NCBI GenBank assembly: GCA_002633005.1
Contig: NMRA01000471.1
Span: forward strand, 273,710-337,709
Reading direction: 5' to 3'
DNA length: 64,000 nt
From: Phoronis australis
Taxonomy: Eukaryota; Phoronida; Phoronidae
A program made the translations under genes and the position numbers. Of this stretch, positions 23,154-34,900 are shown in pieces. The stretch's first letter is position 1. The number at the start of each line of letters is the position of its first letter. The notes beneath the pieces are model-generated. The model made no database searches. It worked only from the letters and a program-made list of their open reading frames with translations, and was not told the origin of the DNA.

Positions 23154-24660
23154 GCCCGAAACAGTTAACAATTACAAAACTTCAAAGTTGTTATATGGGG
23201 CTTGAAACTGCCCATACTCGTGAAGCTGTTGTCAGTCATATTGGAACAGCACCTGAAGATGAATGAATTTATTGCAACCGTGTTCAAGATGAATGCATCA
23301 GTCATCATATTTGTTGTCAGTAGTTTTGTAACTCACCACCTGAAGATGATTCATTATGATACCGGAATGGAATTTATCACGTTTATTCATAATATGAACA
23401 GCATCAAGCTAGTGTTTATTCAGAAGGATTAAATCGACTTTCAAGTTTGTACTCTAGAGTTTCTTCAGCTTGTGACTAGCAAGGCACAACTTTGGCATTT
23501 TTGCTTGAATTTCAGGAAACTATGAATGATCTCATTTCTTTCCATGTCCCATATGTCAGGGTGTGGAAACAATTGTATAGCCACACCAATAAATTCCACC
23601 TTCAATCCCCTAAACCCTAGTCACATACCAGCAAACCCCAAAACCACAGTACAAATTCTGCACCCATGTCCTTAGACACTACACGCACCAAAATACACCA
23701 TATTCGGGCACCCAATTCCAGTCTCTAACCATGGGGTGCATAGCTAGAATTCAGAAGCACGGAGATGGATTCCTTTCTAACCAATCACATTGCAGCTGGC
23801 ATGTTTTTTGATTTGCTGGTCAACAATGGGGTTGGTAAGATTCAGTCATCAGTGATGTTTTTTTTCTATTCTCATTTGTATTCTTCCAACTGGTAATTAG
23901 TACGTCCCAACCTGTATTTTTGTGCATCCCTTCATACAAAATCAGATGGTGTACGACAACAAACATTTGAATCACAATATTAAAATTGCACAAAAATGGC
24001 GAATTATGGCAGCCTAGAGTCACATCACAAAATTGACGCACTTTTATGGAATACGATGTAGCCATTTTCTGCGTTGTGCAAGACAACTTTTAAAATGTTG
24101 CCATGGTGTGATAATTGGACTGAAATGTCTAGGATACTGTACCACTTAATCTATTAACAATCCTTATTCTACAGACAAGCTCAGTTTATTTGATTTTGTT
24201 TTGTGACACGCCATCAGATGGTGCTGCAAGTAAATATACCATACATGACACTTTTTCATTTGTTAAATATTTCAATTCTTTACTATGGATTATTTTTAGA
24301 CTGAAGGTTTAGGGAATCGACACCAAGGATTACTTTCAACCCCCTGACATGGAACACTGTGAGAAATGAGGTTAGGTTGAAACTTAACAAAATTCTTGAG
24401 AGTATTTTATGTTAAACATTATTCAGGTGGGTTAAAAATATGAAACTAGAATTGGGTCTTTTACGCTAATAAAATCTGTCTCACAAATTCATAGTAATGA
24501 CAGGTTTTCGTTCCCGTTACCAACTCCAGTAATAAGCAATGCGTACATGCAACATTTTCAAACTCGCAACTATGAGGAGAACCAACCTGAATATCAAGTA
24601 GACCTAAGTGATAACTAAGAATTAGTTCATGAAATACAACATTACAGTGAATTCTCCAAC
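23154..24660. other. Stathmin first intron, no gene recognised
   Basis: Short open frames at 23202-23432 (plus) and 23820-24086 (minus) have no recognised family. A motif gccatcagatggtgctgcaa at 24210-24229 resembles the CTCF-like words seen at 16.1-16.7 kb. Confidence 0.4.
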
Positions 24661-24667
24661 AAAACAT

Positions 24668-24786
24668 GAAGTCTCAGTGTTTACTGACAGTCACAGCTTG
24701 CTCAGTCACTAAGTCTCAGTGTTCACTGAGTCACAGCCTGCTCAGTCACTACGTCTCAAGTGTTCACTGACAGCCACAGCTTGCTC
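24668..24786. repeat. Imperfect tandem repeat of about 50 bp, 2.5 copies
   Basis: Unit aagtctcagtgttcactgac followed by agtcacagcttgctcagtcac. Three increasingly diverged copies. Confidence 0.75.
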
Positions 24787-25606
24787 ACCTTGAATTTCCC
24801 ACCATTGTCCTATTTATTTCCATCCAATAGCATGCTGTTTTGAAAACACCATTTTGCAAGGTTTATTTATTATTGCTTGGCAGTGACCTCTTGGTTGTGT
24901 AAACAATGACATGCTTCTGGAGGACCACTCTATGTAAAAAACTCTGATAATAACTATATGAGAGAGGGAGATACAGAAGAAAGGACAAGGAACACCAAGT
25001 ACTTCAAACTCTAAGCTAACTAATGTGTTTCAAAACTAAGAAATCTGTATAAGTTTAAGGTTGTATGGTAAAAAAGCTCATAATTTGCAAAAATGCAACT
25101 ATAGATATAAAGACTTTCTTTTTGAGACAGCAACAGTGCTGGCCCAGTGCAGACATTGATACTGTCTACCTTAAATAACAATTTTCTCATACAGACACAG
25201 AACAAGCCTTTGGATACCAACATTTTCTTGCACTTATTTGTTACGGGGGGGGTACTCCTAGACAGGTACACACACAAAATGTCACTCATAAGGCCAACTT
25301 ACACAACCCGTTTCCCTACCAAAGAGCAGTTTTACCAACTAAGTTCACAAGGAAAGGGTGCCTTTCCTGCCTTTTGAAAGGGTCATTATAGGTTTAATAT
25401 GGAATAGTACTCAGTAGGCCTATAAACCCCTGGCCATGCACAGCCAATGCCTGGTCTTTCATGAACATGGCAAAACTAAAAGCCAAAGGCGACATTCTCG
25501 TGGAATCTCCCTACTACTGGGTCATTTTTTTCAAGTTCACACCCTAAACAAGTAGGCATCCTAACTTTTCAGCAGCACCTCTCACGAAAATGTAATGGAA
25601 AGCACA

Positions 25607-25628
25607 CCCCCCCCCCCCCNCCCCCCCC
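25607..25628. repeat. Poly-C run containing an N
   Basis: A run of 13 C, one N at 25620 and 8 more C. The N marks an unresolved homopolymer length. The G-rich complement could form a quadruplex. Confidence 0.9.
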
Positions 25629-26066
25629 GTTTGGTGTCATTGTCATCAGCCCGCATTTGGCTATGCTCCAAGAATGAGGTGTTCGTTGTTGCTCTCGGCT
25701 GATGAATTTGTTTTGGCAAGACCATGACATAGGTCTAAATAATGACCAAGAATTCTATGGTAACAAAGAATAATCAAAGTTATACGTTAATTTAATATTT
25801 AATTAATTTCCCGACAACGATGGTGTTCCTACCTAAGCCTACTAAAGTCTGAGGCCGCGGTGGTCGGTCGGCGGGATGACATAAAAGTTACAGTACCCAA
25901 ATACCACTTCAGTCGTGACAGCCTCAATAAAGAGTCTTTTCTTCAGCAAAGATAAATGCAACGGACAAGAAGCACTCAGCGCATTCAAAAAACACAAAGG
26001 CATGGTTACATCATAGCAAAATATGTAGCATTTACGCTTACAACTAAAAACGTGCCGTTGACTTAC

Positions 26067-26250
26067 CCGCTTCTCACTTCGACGGCTGCTTGGTGCACGT
26101 GATTGAACGCAAATAATTCATTGGCTTAAAGCGGGACAAGTGCCGTCTTTTGACAGACATCTGCACTAAGTTTCTAAACCGAACGCGCGCTCACAAATGA
26201 AAAACGCCGAAACGACCGTTTTGACGGCGGCGTACAGTCTATTTCCATTA
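26067..26250 (-). promoter_or_regulatory. Candidate stathmin promoter and non-coding first exon
   Basis: On the minus strand a strong donor (GCGG followed by GTAAGT at 26066-26061) sits in DNA richer in CpG than its surroundings (about 25850-26250, with several CGCG and CGGCGG clusters). This fits a non-coding first exon spliced to the acceptor at 13635 across an intron of about 12.4 kb. It would place the stathmin and ANKRD13C promoters head to head about 2.9 kb apart. No TATA box is evident and the transcription start is unknown. Confidence 0.4.
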
Positions 26251-28095
26251 GAAACACAAATACAAGTAAAAGTATTATATGTTAATAAGGATAGAGGTCG
26301 ATTGTCCCAAGGGCCACTGGTCCTTAAAACCTTAGTTTATTAAAAAAAAATAAAATCTTTATAATCCCTCTTGGTCATTGCAGGGCCAGGCGCGGCATTA
26401 GTCCAAAGGGCCATTGGTTCGTAGGGTCGTCAGCATCTGTGAGATTCAAAAGAAGATCAAATGCCATTTATTTTGATAAATAAATGTATAACAATTTTTA
26501 ATTTTTTACGGTATAGGACTGAATAAACATTCTGCTTGAAGCGGCCTAGTACCCGGTACCAATTTGTTACGCCGGGTCAGGCATGTCTGATGTCGAAAAA
26601 TAACGAAATTCAGCCGACCCGCCGCCAGACAAGAAATTCACTGTAAGATGTGAAAATGGAAGCAAGGTAAGGACAAATTTTTAACTAGAACTAATTATCA
26701 TGCCACACTGACTACCAAACGGCCCACGGGACACCGGAGATCAAAACGATCTTCGAGGTACACAAAAAAAAAATCCATGTGGTCCAGTACATACCAGTGG
26801 TCTCAAAAATTTGATTATGCAAAATATACGCTAGATGGTGCTCGACAGGAACCCCAAAACACAGGAAAACTTTTGAAATTTCAGTGTCCCCCAGAAACCC
26901 GAAGCAAAAACCTCAGTCCCGGCCATTTGGCGAAGTGGGCAAAAACCATGACACTGTCCCCTCAGAGAAACAAAAATGTCCGAGAAAATGATGAAAACCC
27001 ACAAGAAGTCGGCGCGAATGCACAATGGATTTGAACGTAGTACCTCGTTTTTTTCAGTAAAAGGTCCACATACTGAGAAATTTGAGCACCCTACTGTAGG
27101 CTGGGGTTACTTCATGCACAGGTGTTGTGATCAGACACGTGACATTTGTTGTGTCAAACAGTATTTTTGTGGTACCTCTGATGTTTGAGTTAACTCGTTT
27201 TTAAAGAATCCTTTTGGGTTTCTGGCGTGCCCCTTCCAGAGAGCAAGTTTTTACCATGGATCATTCATTGCTCAGTGTACAGCGCACTTTGAATCAGTTT
27301 TGGCCGGTATCGGCCTAGAATACCGACCTAGCTCATATCTTCAAGAGCATTTCGTGGGTAATATTTTGCATGGAGTGGTCTCTTGTGATCCTAACTCAGA
27401 AGATATTTTATCTGTGACAGACCATTGGCATGTACTGTCATATGAAATTGTTTTATGTAGTACCTCGAATGTTCAGTTTCTATGGTTTTTTGTGTTTCTG
27501 ACTGCCAACTGAACCTTTACAAAATATTAATTTGTTTGTCATTGGTGTCAAGGGTCAAGCGGCTGCTCAAGTGACACCATGAGTATTTTAAACGGTTTCG
27601 GCGGCAGTACCACGAATCTAGTACTTTTCAACGCCCTTATAAGGTACTCAGGGACCTCTGACACACAGTGCAGACACCGGCAGGCATCCATTTCTGGATG
27701 TATTGGAGGAACACTCTAGTATAGTGCTCCTGTGGTCAATCAATGTTGAATTTAGGGGTTTATTTATCTTGAAGAAAAGTTTGTAAAAAATAAAGTTCAC
27801 TTGAAAAAGGACTGCACCATCGAAATGGAATTTGTGACAGCGACCGTAACTGCGTTCGTGTCAACGATATTTCACAGTCAACCTTCTTTCAAACCTAAAA
27901 CCCATTCAGTTCAGCTATTAAAATTGAAGAAATTAATATTCGCAAGAGTAAAAGGCTATTAAAGTGTCAACTACGTTATCTTCAGGAACCTCCGACACGG
28001 CAGAAACTGAACTTTGAGTAGCAGATATATGGAAAAAGGTTTATCTCCGCGAATCACACTAGAAATAAAAATAAAAACAAAACAAAACAAAAAAA
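26251..28095. other. Intergenic interval between stathmin and ANKRD13C
   Basis: Contains an open frame (26777-27034 plus) without recognised similarity; several words like gctagatggtgctcg and gtagtacctcg repeated around 27037 and 27458; and a short palindrome GGCCGgtatCGGCC at about 27302-27315. I find no credible gene. Confidence 0.45.
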
Positions 28096-28099
28096 GACG

Positions 28100-28211
28100 T
28101 TCACGCGACCGTACATTCACGCGACCGTACATTCACGCGACCGTACATTCACGCGACCGTACATTCACGCGACCGTACATTCACGCGACCGTACATTCAC
28201 GCGACCGTACA
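28100..28211. repeat. 16-bp CpG-rich minisatellite, 7 perfect copies
   Basis: Unit ttcacgcgaccgtaca, seven identical copies from 28100, each with three CpGs (about 21 CpGs in 112 bases), in otherwise CpG-poor DNA about 760 bases upstream of the ANKRD13C start. Open frames over it are artefacts. Confidence 0.95.
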
Positions 28212-28375
28212 CAACTTTCATGTGTGATTACATTACATTTCTGCGAGTCATCTAAGATTTTTAAAATACATCGACTGAGCCGGCTTCTAGTTCAACTGCC
28301 GGAGACGCCGAAAGTCGCCCACTCAGGAAAACGTTTAGGCGGATCGAACTATCTGACGGGGATCGGGCTTTGGCC

Positions 28376-28407
28376 CCTTTGCCCCTACCACTGAAATCCG
28401 CCACTAC
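28376..28407. repeat. Remnant end of a foldback element
   Basis: The words tttggcccctttgcccctac (just upstream) and aaatccgccact match the right arm of the foldback element at 31647-31762. Only this arm is evident here. Confidence 0.45.
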
Positions 28408-28967
28408 AAAGACTTAGGCACACAAATCTGGCACTCAGACTATCACAGACTAGTTTGGTTTACACCCGGCCGCCGGATAACGGGTCCTCCCGCTCAGTCA
28501 CACGGCAACTCATGGACAAAGAATAAATTGACATAAGAAATCCTTTCAACAGTCCCGGAGTTTTGTTCTCACGTGAGAAAGGAAGCTTTTGCAGAGTTTC
28601 CATACCCCTTTCGAACATCATGGCTTCAAAAAACTTTTGAAAGTGTTACTGAGTAACAATTCACATGAGATAGAGAATAATTGAACTGCTATCCAGTAAC
28701 ACTTTTATATTCAAAGCAATTTCCGAAATTGTACGTTGCTTGAAATGCTTAAGGAGTTTCTGCGCTCATCCGAGTTTCCCTTCCAAGATTGCGTTCAGTC
28801 ATATATATACAAAACACTGCCGAGAAAAAATTGTAGATTTCGATCGTTACGCAATACCTTGCTAGTGCTTGCGGGCACTTGCATCACAACGCAGGTTTTG
28901 TTTACCAGTCGCTTGAAGCGACATCTATTGACGAAACATAAAGGTATCTCGAAGCTCAACAACGATT

Positions 28968-31900
28968 ATGGCGGAGGAGGATTTCCCTCTCCATCGGAGT
29001 GTTTTTAATGACGATTTGAAGACAGTTTCTTCGCTTTTGAGAACTCATGATGTCAGTCAAAAAGATTTGCACGGTAAGGCATCGAACCTCTGAAATCATG
29101 GGAACTCTCAGATTTCAGTAACTGTGATAAAATTCGATCGGAACATATTGACAACTAGATCGTTCTGACTTAGCCTACTCAACATTGGCAATGATTGAAA
29201 GTTACGAGAAACATCGACGAACGAATTTTGGAGACCAGAGCTCGATTTTGAGTTCACGCGTTGTTGACAATCACACTTTTGCCTCTGAATTATTGAGGAG
29301 GTGTTCCTTAAACTAAAAGCATCATCAATTGGCCGGGATACACCCTGCGACAGAGGAACTGTGAGGACAATATACGGCAATGTCATACACTTCATTGACC
29401 CTGAATCTCTAGTACTTAGCCCTACCCTTTCCCACTGATACGAGGGGTAGGCCTAGCACTGTGACAGGGTCATGTTTTCATGACTTTTGGCTTTTAATTT
29501 GTTAATATAGAACTCAGTTACTTGGAAATTCTAATTGGCTGGAAAATACAGTTATAAATAGACAGTGACCACCGTCTCTAGCTGGCCAGTTGAGACAGTG
29601 AAGCTCCTACATTAAAGTCACGTTGTTGTAATAATGTAATATCATTTGCACATGGAGAGACACTTTTGGAGGCCATTGGTGTCTTTATTTCCTTCCAACT
29701 CAAACACACGTAGTCCTGTAATCAAACTGTTTCTTCGAGCAGTCCTTTGTTCAGTTGCCCAAATCGGCCATTTTTAACGCTGCGCGCCAGGTCAGTGGCG
29801 GATTTAGAGGGGGGGGGGNNNNNNNNNNGGGACCATGCCCCCCTAAAATTCTCCTAGATTCTGTTTGGAAAATCGGGGTTGCGAATATCCGACAGGAAAA
29901 ATCCTGGCTAATACTTTGTCTTGGACCCCCCTAACTCAAAATGCTGGATCTGCCCCTGCAGGTGGTATGACGTCACCGTCTCTACTGGCCGGCAAGAGAT
30001 GGTGGTCACTGTCTAAAGCCCAAACTGATGCTCATGCCCAACTGCAATTTGGCGCTGGTATTACGAGCCAAACTGAGGCTACCACAAGTTCCAAAATTAC
30101 TGCCAATGGTTCATAGACGTTTTTCAGAACCTGAGAAACTACTACGCACGACTCCGCACACATTGCCGTCAACTTCAGTTCTGATAATTGTTAAAAAACC
30201 TATTAATTAGTGGCAGTAACTTGGAAACGTACGGTAGCTTCAGTTTGGCGCAGGCATCAGTTTGGGCAGCAACAGAGCTATAACCCCTCTCAACCAATAA
30301 CGTAGCGAGTTGAGCGTATTTAACCAATGAATTGAATAGTTTTATTATTTCAGTGAATACTAAAACAGAACGGATTTTGCTGTTTCATGAAGTTAATAAC
30401 TTCAAGAAATCTATTTCCAAATCCTTTTTTGATTGTAAAACTGATTATGTTCAAACAGAGGCATGCCCACTGCATGGTCACCCACACACAGGCCACGGGT
30501 GGCGCTGTGACAGGGCACTTGACACTTGTTCGATGCTATGCTTGTTTTACTCTCATCCATCTACTTCAAAGGGGGCAGCATGGTCAACTTAACCGTGTTA
30601 GCAAATGATTTCGTAATCCAAAAGCCAGTCATGATTGAATTTGGGATGGAGAGTAGCGATACCCATTCCTAAGGGCTCTTCCATCTAGCCAGGTTTGTAT
30701 TATGTGGGGGGAGGTTCCCTTAGGATAGCTTGGTTGGGTCTTCTCCCATAGGAAGGCATGGTACACTTGGTCTGCCAATCTCTTTGGTAACAATCTCCTT
30801 GGTAACAATAAAGCCAAGTGGAGGTTATCTGAGTGCACTATTCCCAACTGCTTTGTGTGAAACTATTTTCGATAATCTCTCCTAGTCTTTTACAAGTAGT
30901 TTTAAATTACATCATCACCTAATTTTGTAATTCTGATTATCTGTAACTCTGTATTTTTATTTTCTGGTGGCTCCGTGGTCAGCGGACCCCTCGGGTCCTT
31001 CACAGAGTCTCCATAAGCGTAAATTTGTATTGATTGTTTATTACTTCTATTACTGTACTCTGCAAGCCACTATCTCCGAAAGCTGCAAATAACTGAGAAA
31101 AAATATGATGCAAATCGCTTGCATAGCCATAAAACCCAACAGAGTGAGTGTTAACCTGTCTGCGAATTTCGATCTTTTTGATGTTGTGTGATCCTTTAAA
31201 TTTAGCATTATGTAATTACAATCGTTTAACTAACACAATTTACTTGAACACATGCTCAAAATGCCTGTATGTCAGTTTAGCAGCCCTAAAACATTGTGAC
31301 TGCCTGGGGTTGGGAGGGAACTGACACCAATTTAAGTCAGTACTTTAGCAATAGACTCTAATTATGTTCCCTGATCTTGAGAACCAATCAATTTCTTCCA
31401 ATGAACAATTGGCATTGTTGAGTGCTTGCCTTGCTCTCAAAATCAGGAACCACCACAAGTGACTATTGCGTACATTCCCTGGGTGTTCTTCCAAGATGGG
31501 TATTTTGCCCCCACCTGGACTTCTGACAAAGTGGGTATTTTGGTACCCATGACTGAAAATTTGAAAGTACAGTAATACCTACTGTGTGGAAAAGAACCGA
31601 CGCCCCTCCCCTTGAGCATAGCCATCTAGGCACAGTTGATCTTGTACAGGGGCGGAACCAGGATTTTGAGTTGGGGGGGGGGCAGGGCAGAGTATTAGCC
31701 AAGATTTTGAGAATTGTAGGGGGGGCTTTGGCCCCTTTGGCCCCTCTCTAAATCCGCTACTGTTGTATGTCATAATGAAGATGCTATTGCATTATGGGTT
31801 TTTCAAGTCCCCAGTTATCCACTGAGTAACAAATGGTCNAAATCCGCTACTGTTGTATATCATAATGAAGGTGCAATTGCGTTATGGGTTTTTCAAGTCC

Positions 31901-34900
31901 CCAGTTATCCACTGAGTAACAAATGGTCATATGGTTCTTCACCCTGGATTGTCTGATTTAAGAACCTTCCTTGTGGCATTCTATATAATGTTGGTTGGCA
32001 TAGCAATGTAATCAAGGACACACCCCTCCTGTTCTTGAGGTACCTGGAATTTGTGAAATAGTCCTCATTTTACCAAACTGACTGCTGAAAAATGAAATCC
32101 CACACTGTCTTTGGGAGAATGATATTGCCACCTGCACCCCGGTCTCCTTCAGTCGACCAGCTTTTGGATATAAGTGAACTTTGGATTTAGACTGGAATAT
32201 AACTGGTCTTGACTTGTTCCTTCTTCTGGTGAGAAGTGCTTTGTGGACTCACAAACAACTGACAGTTATTGCTTGAGTTCATATTTAGTACATACAATGA
32301 GGTGATGAGACAAGCTAACTTGTAGAGCATATGGGTGTTTGAGTCCATGTTGAGTACATACAATGAGGTGATGTGACAAGCTAACTTGTAGAGCATTATA
32401 TGGTCTCAAGTTATAACAAACTTTTAGCTCTTTCAAAGCCATGAAATCTCCTCTAATTTGACTTACGACCAATTTGAGAACAATTTCACAATCATGTATG
32501 CGGTGTGAACTAAAACTGTGTTGAAATTGCCTGTGTTGGCAGATATTTATAAAGTAGGATAACATAGACTAGATTGTTCATTTTAACTGCCTGTGTTGGC
32601 AGATATTTATAAAGTAGGATAACATAGACTAGATTGTTCATTTTAACTGCCTGTGTTGGCAGATATTTATAAAGTAGTATAACATAGACTAGATTGTTCA
32701 TTTTAACTGCCTGTGTTGGCAGATATTTATAAAGTAGTATAACATAGACTAGATTGTTCATTTTAATTGAGAAATCTGGCAAAATAAAACACCACATATA
32801 GGCCATAGGATGGGTGAAGGATTACTGTGCACAGAAGTGCTATTTTTTAAATTACTCATTTTAAACATATAAATAACAATAATTTATTGTTTAAGTAATA
32901 AGTGCACAATTTTTTGTTTAGCACCTTGGATTACTTCTAGCCCAGTACAAGGTTCTCATGTGTGGTGACATCCCTAGTTCTTTAGCCAGACAGTTGATGT
33001 CCTCAAGAGGTCATTTTAGCCATCAGTTTGCTCTCCATACATTTTGTGGCCATTTTAATGCAGGAATTATGGTTGAAGCATTATATCTATGTAATAAACT
33101 CAACGGTAAATAAACAAAGATGTTCTTCTCACTATGTCCATATACCATTTAAAGTTCTTGGCGGTCTAGTTACAAAACTGAATGATAAAAAATCAACAAT
33201 TTTGAACTAACTCAAGTGCATCAGTGTACCAAGAAAACTGACCATTTGTACTGCTCACATTACTGGCATTCTTGCTATAAGGAGGTGTTGGTGAAAATGT
33301 CAGTAGTTTGAGCTGGCATATCCTAGAGCTAGTTAAGATATGAGAACACATTATATGGATTAGTTTGCTCAAGGTATCAGTGTTTATAAGTGTTATACCT
33401 GCCCATCATTACTTTGTGTGTTGTTGATGGGCAATCAATCTCATCCCTTCATTCTGTTCTCTCCCACACTCTATATATTCCTTGATGACATAATACTTGT
33501 TGTTTGACTCTTAAGTCACTAAGTACAAGTCACATGGCAGTGGGTGCAAATGAGTTAAACACTTGCAGTATTGATGTATCATGCTGGTGAAATGATATCC
33601 TGAGGGTCCCCATGGAAAGTAGCGAGAACTGAGGGGGCTATCCTCATTGTAAATATTACAATCATAAATAAATTAAATAAATAAGTAAATAAATAAAACA
33701 AATTGGTATCTAAACTACTCTTAATTCTCCACTTATTAGGTGCAAATATAATCGTCAAATTTGTCGTTTTCCCGTGTTAAAAGGCTAATTTATTTTCTGC
33801 AGATAACGGAAAATTTTCGAAAATTGTTTTATGAAACCTACACGGTACAAACCATCATGGCAGTGACTTGTTAACTGATAATGTCAGTCTAGGAACCAGT
33901 ATTGGTTCTTAGTGTCAGCTGACCAGGCACAGGCATGAACCTGGATGAATGTTGAAATTTATTTTTGTATCCTGCAAGTGACCTTCATGTCCTGGTGAAA
34001 TTTCTTGTAGAGTATTCATCCTTGGTGCTCATTACTTTGGGTAATCTTACATCATATTTATGACGTAATCTCTCACTTAGGTAAATATTACATACAACAT
34101 ATTGGGTTACATTCACACCTGGTTGGCTTCACCTATTTATGACTTGTGATAAGTCAAGTGCAACCTTTACATTCTTGGTTGAGTCGGTCAGAGTTCACAG
34201 ACCTGCTGATTTCTGTTACTATATTTTGTGTCAATCTCTAAATGACTGTCAAGGTCTCTATTTATTATCATCCTTGTTTCTGTTTTTACTGTCCTGCTTA
34301 CTGTCGTCATGGCCACCTTCACTGCCGTCATGGCCACCTTCACTGGCCCCATCGTTTTCATCGTTGCCATGGTCAAGTTTATCTTTCAGTTTTACTGTAT
34401 GAAATTCTCTTGGGTGCTTTCATATAATGTAAAATTTATTGAGTTAATATTTACTTTTGATAACCTAAAATGACACTGGCTTCTGTTCAGCTACGTGGAA
34501 CAATAGATACTGATCGCTTAACCTTGCAAAACTGGTTTTGAAATTTTCCTTACAGTGTTGAGGCTGTTTCCATTACCACAATGAACATAGCGAGAAATTA
34601 TGAACGTAGCGAGAAATTATGAACATAGCGAGAAATTATGGACGAAAACACTACAGTCATCGGACTAAACAGCTTTTTCAGAATTTGACCTTGGTTGTCG
34701 CTTGACTCCCAACTGAGTACTAAAACCGATGCTATCTTGGGAAGAAATGTTCAAGTCTTCTCTTGAAAAGTTTTAAATTAGCTGATCTCTTCATTTTATG
34801 TTCAAAGTGGCACACTCGGTTCTAGGAATGAAATTGACATCTTTGGGATACTTGTTAGATGGGATAGACTTCTACAAGTTATTAGCTCTAATCAGGGCTA

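Noticed and set aside
30960..31020. tRNA-like segment ggtggctccgtggtcagcgg with a ggacccctcgggtcc hairpin
   Set aside because: It has an A-box-like start, but I found no B box at the right distance and no cloverleaf; it may be part of a retroposon tail.
32510..32806. 98-codon minus-strand frame of 20-residue repeats
   Set aside because: Produced by four 60-bp tandem units; no start context, splice sites or known family.
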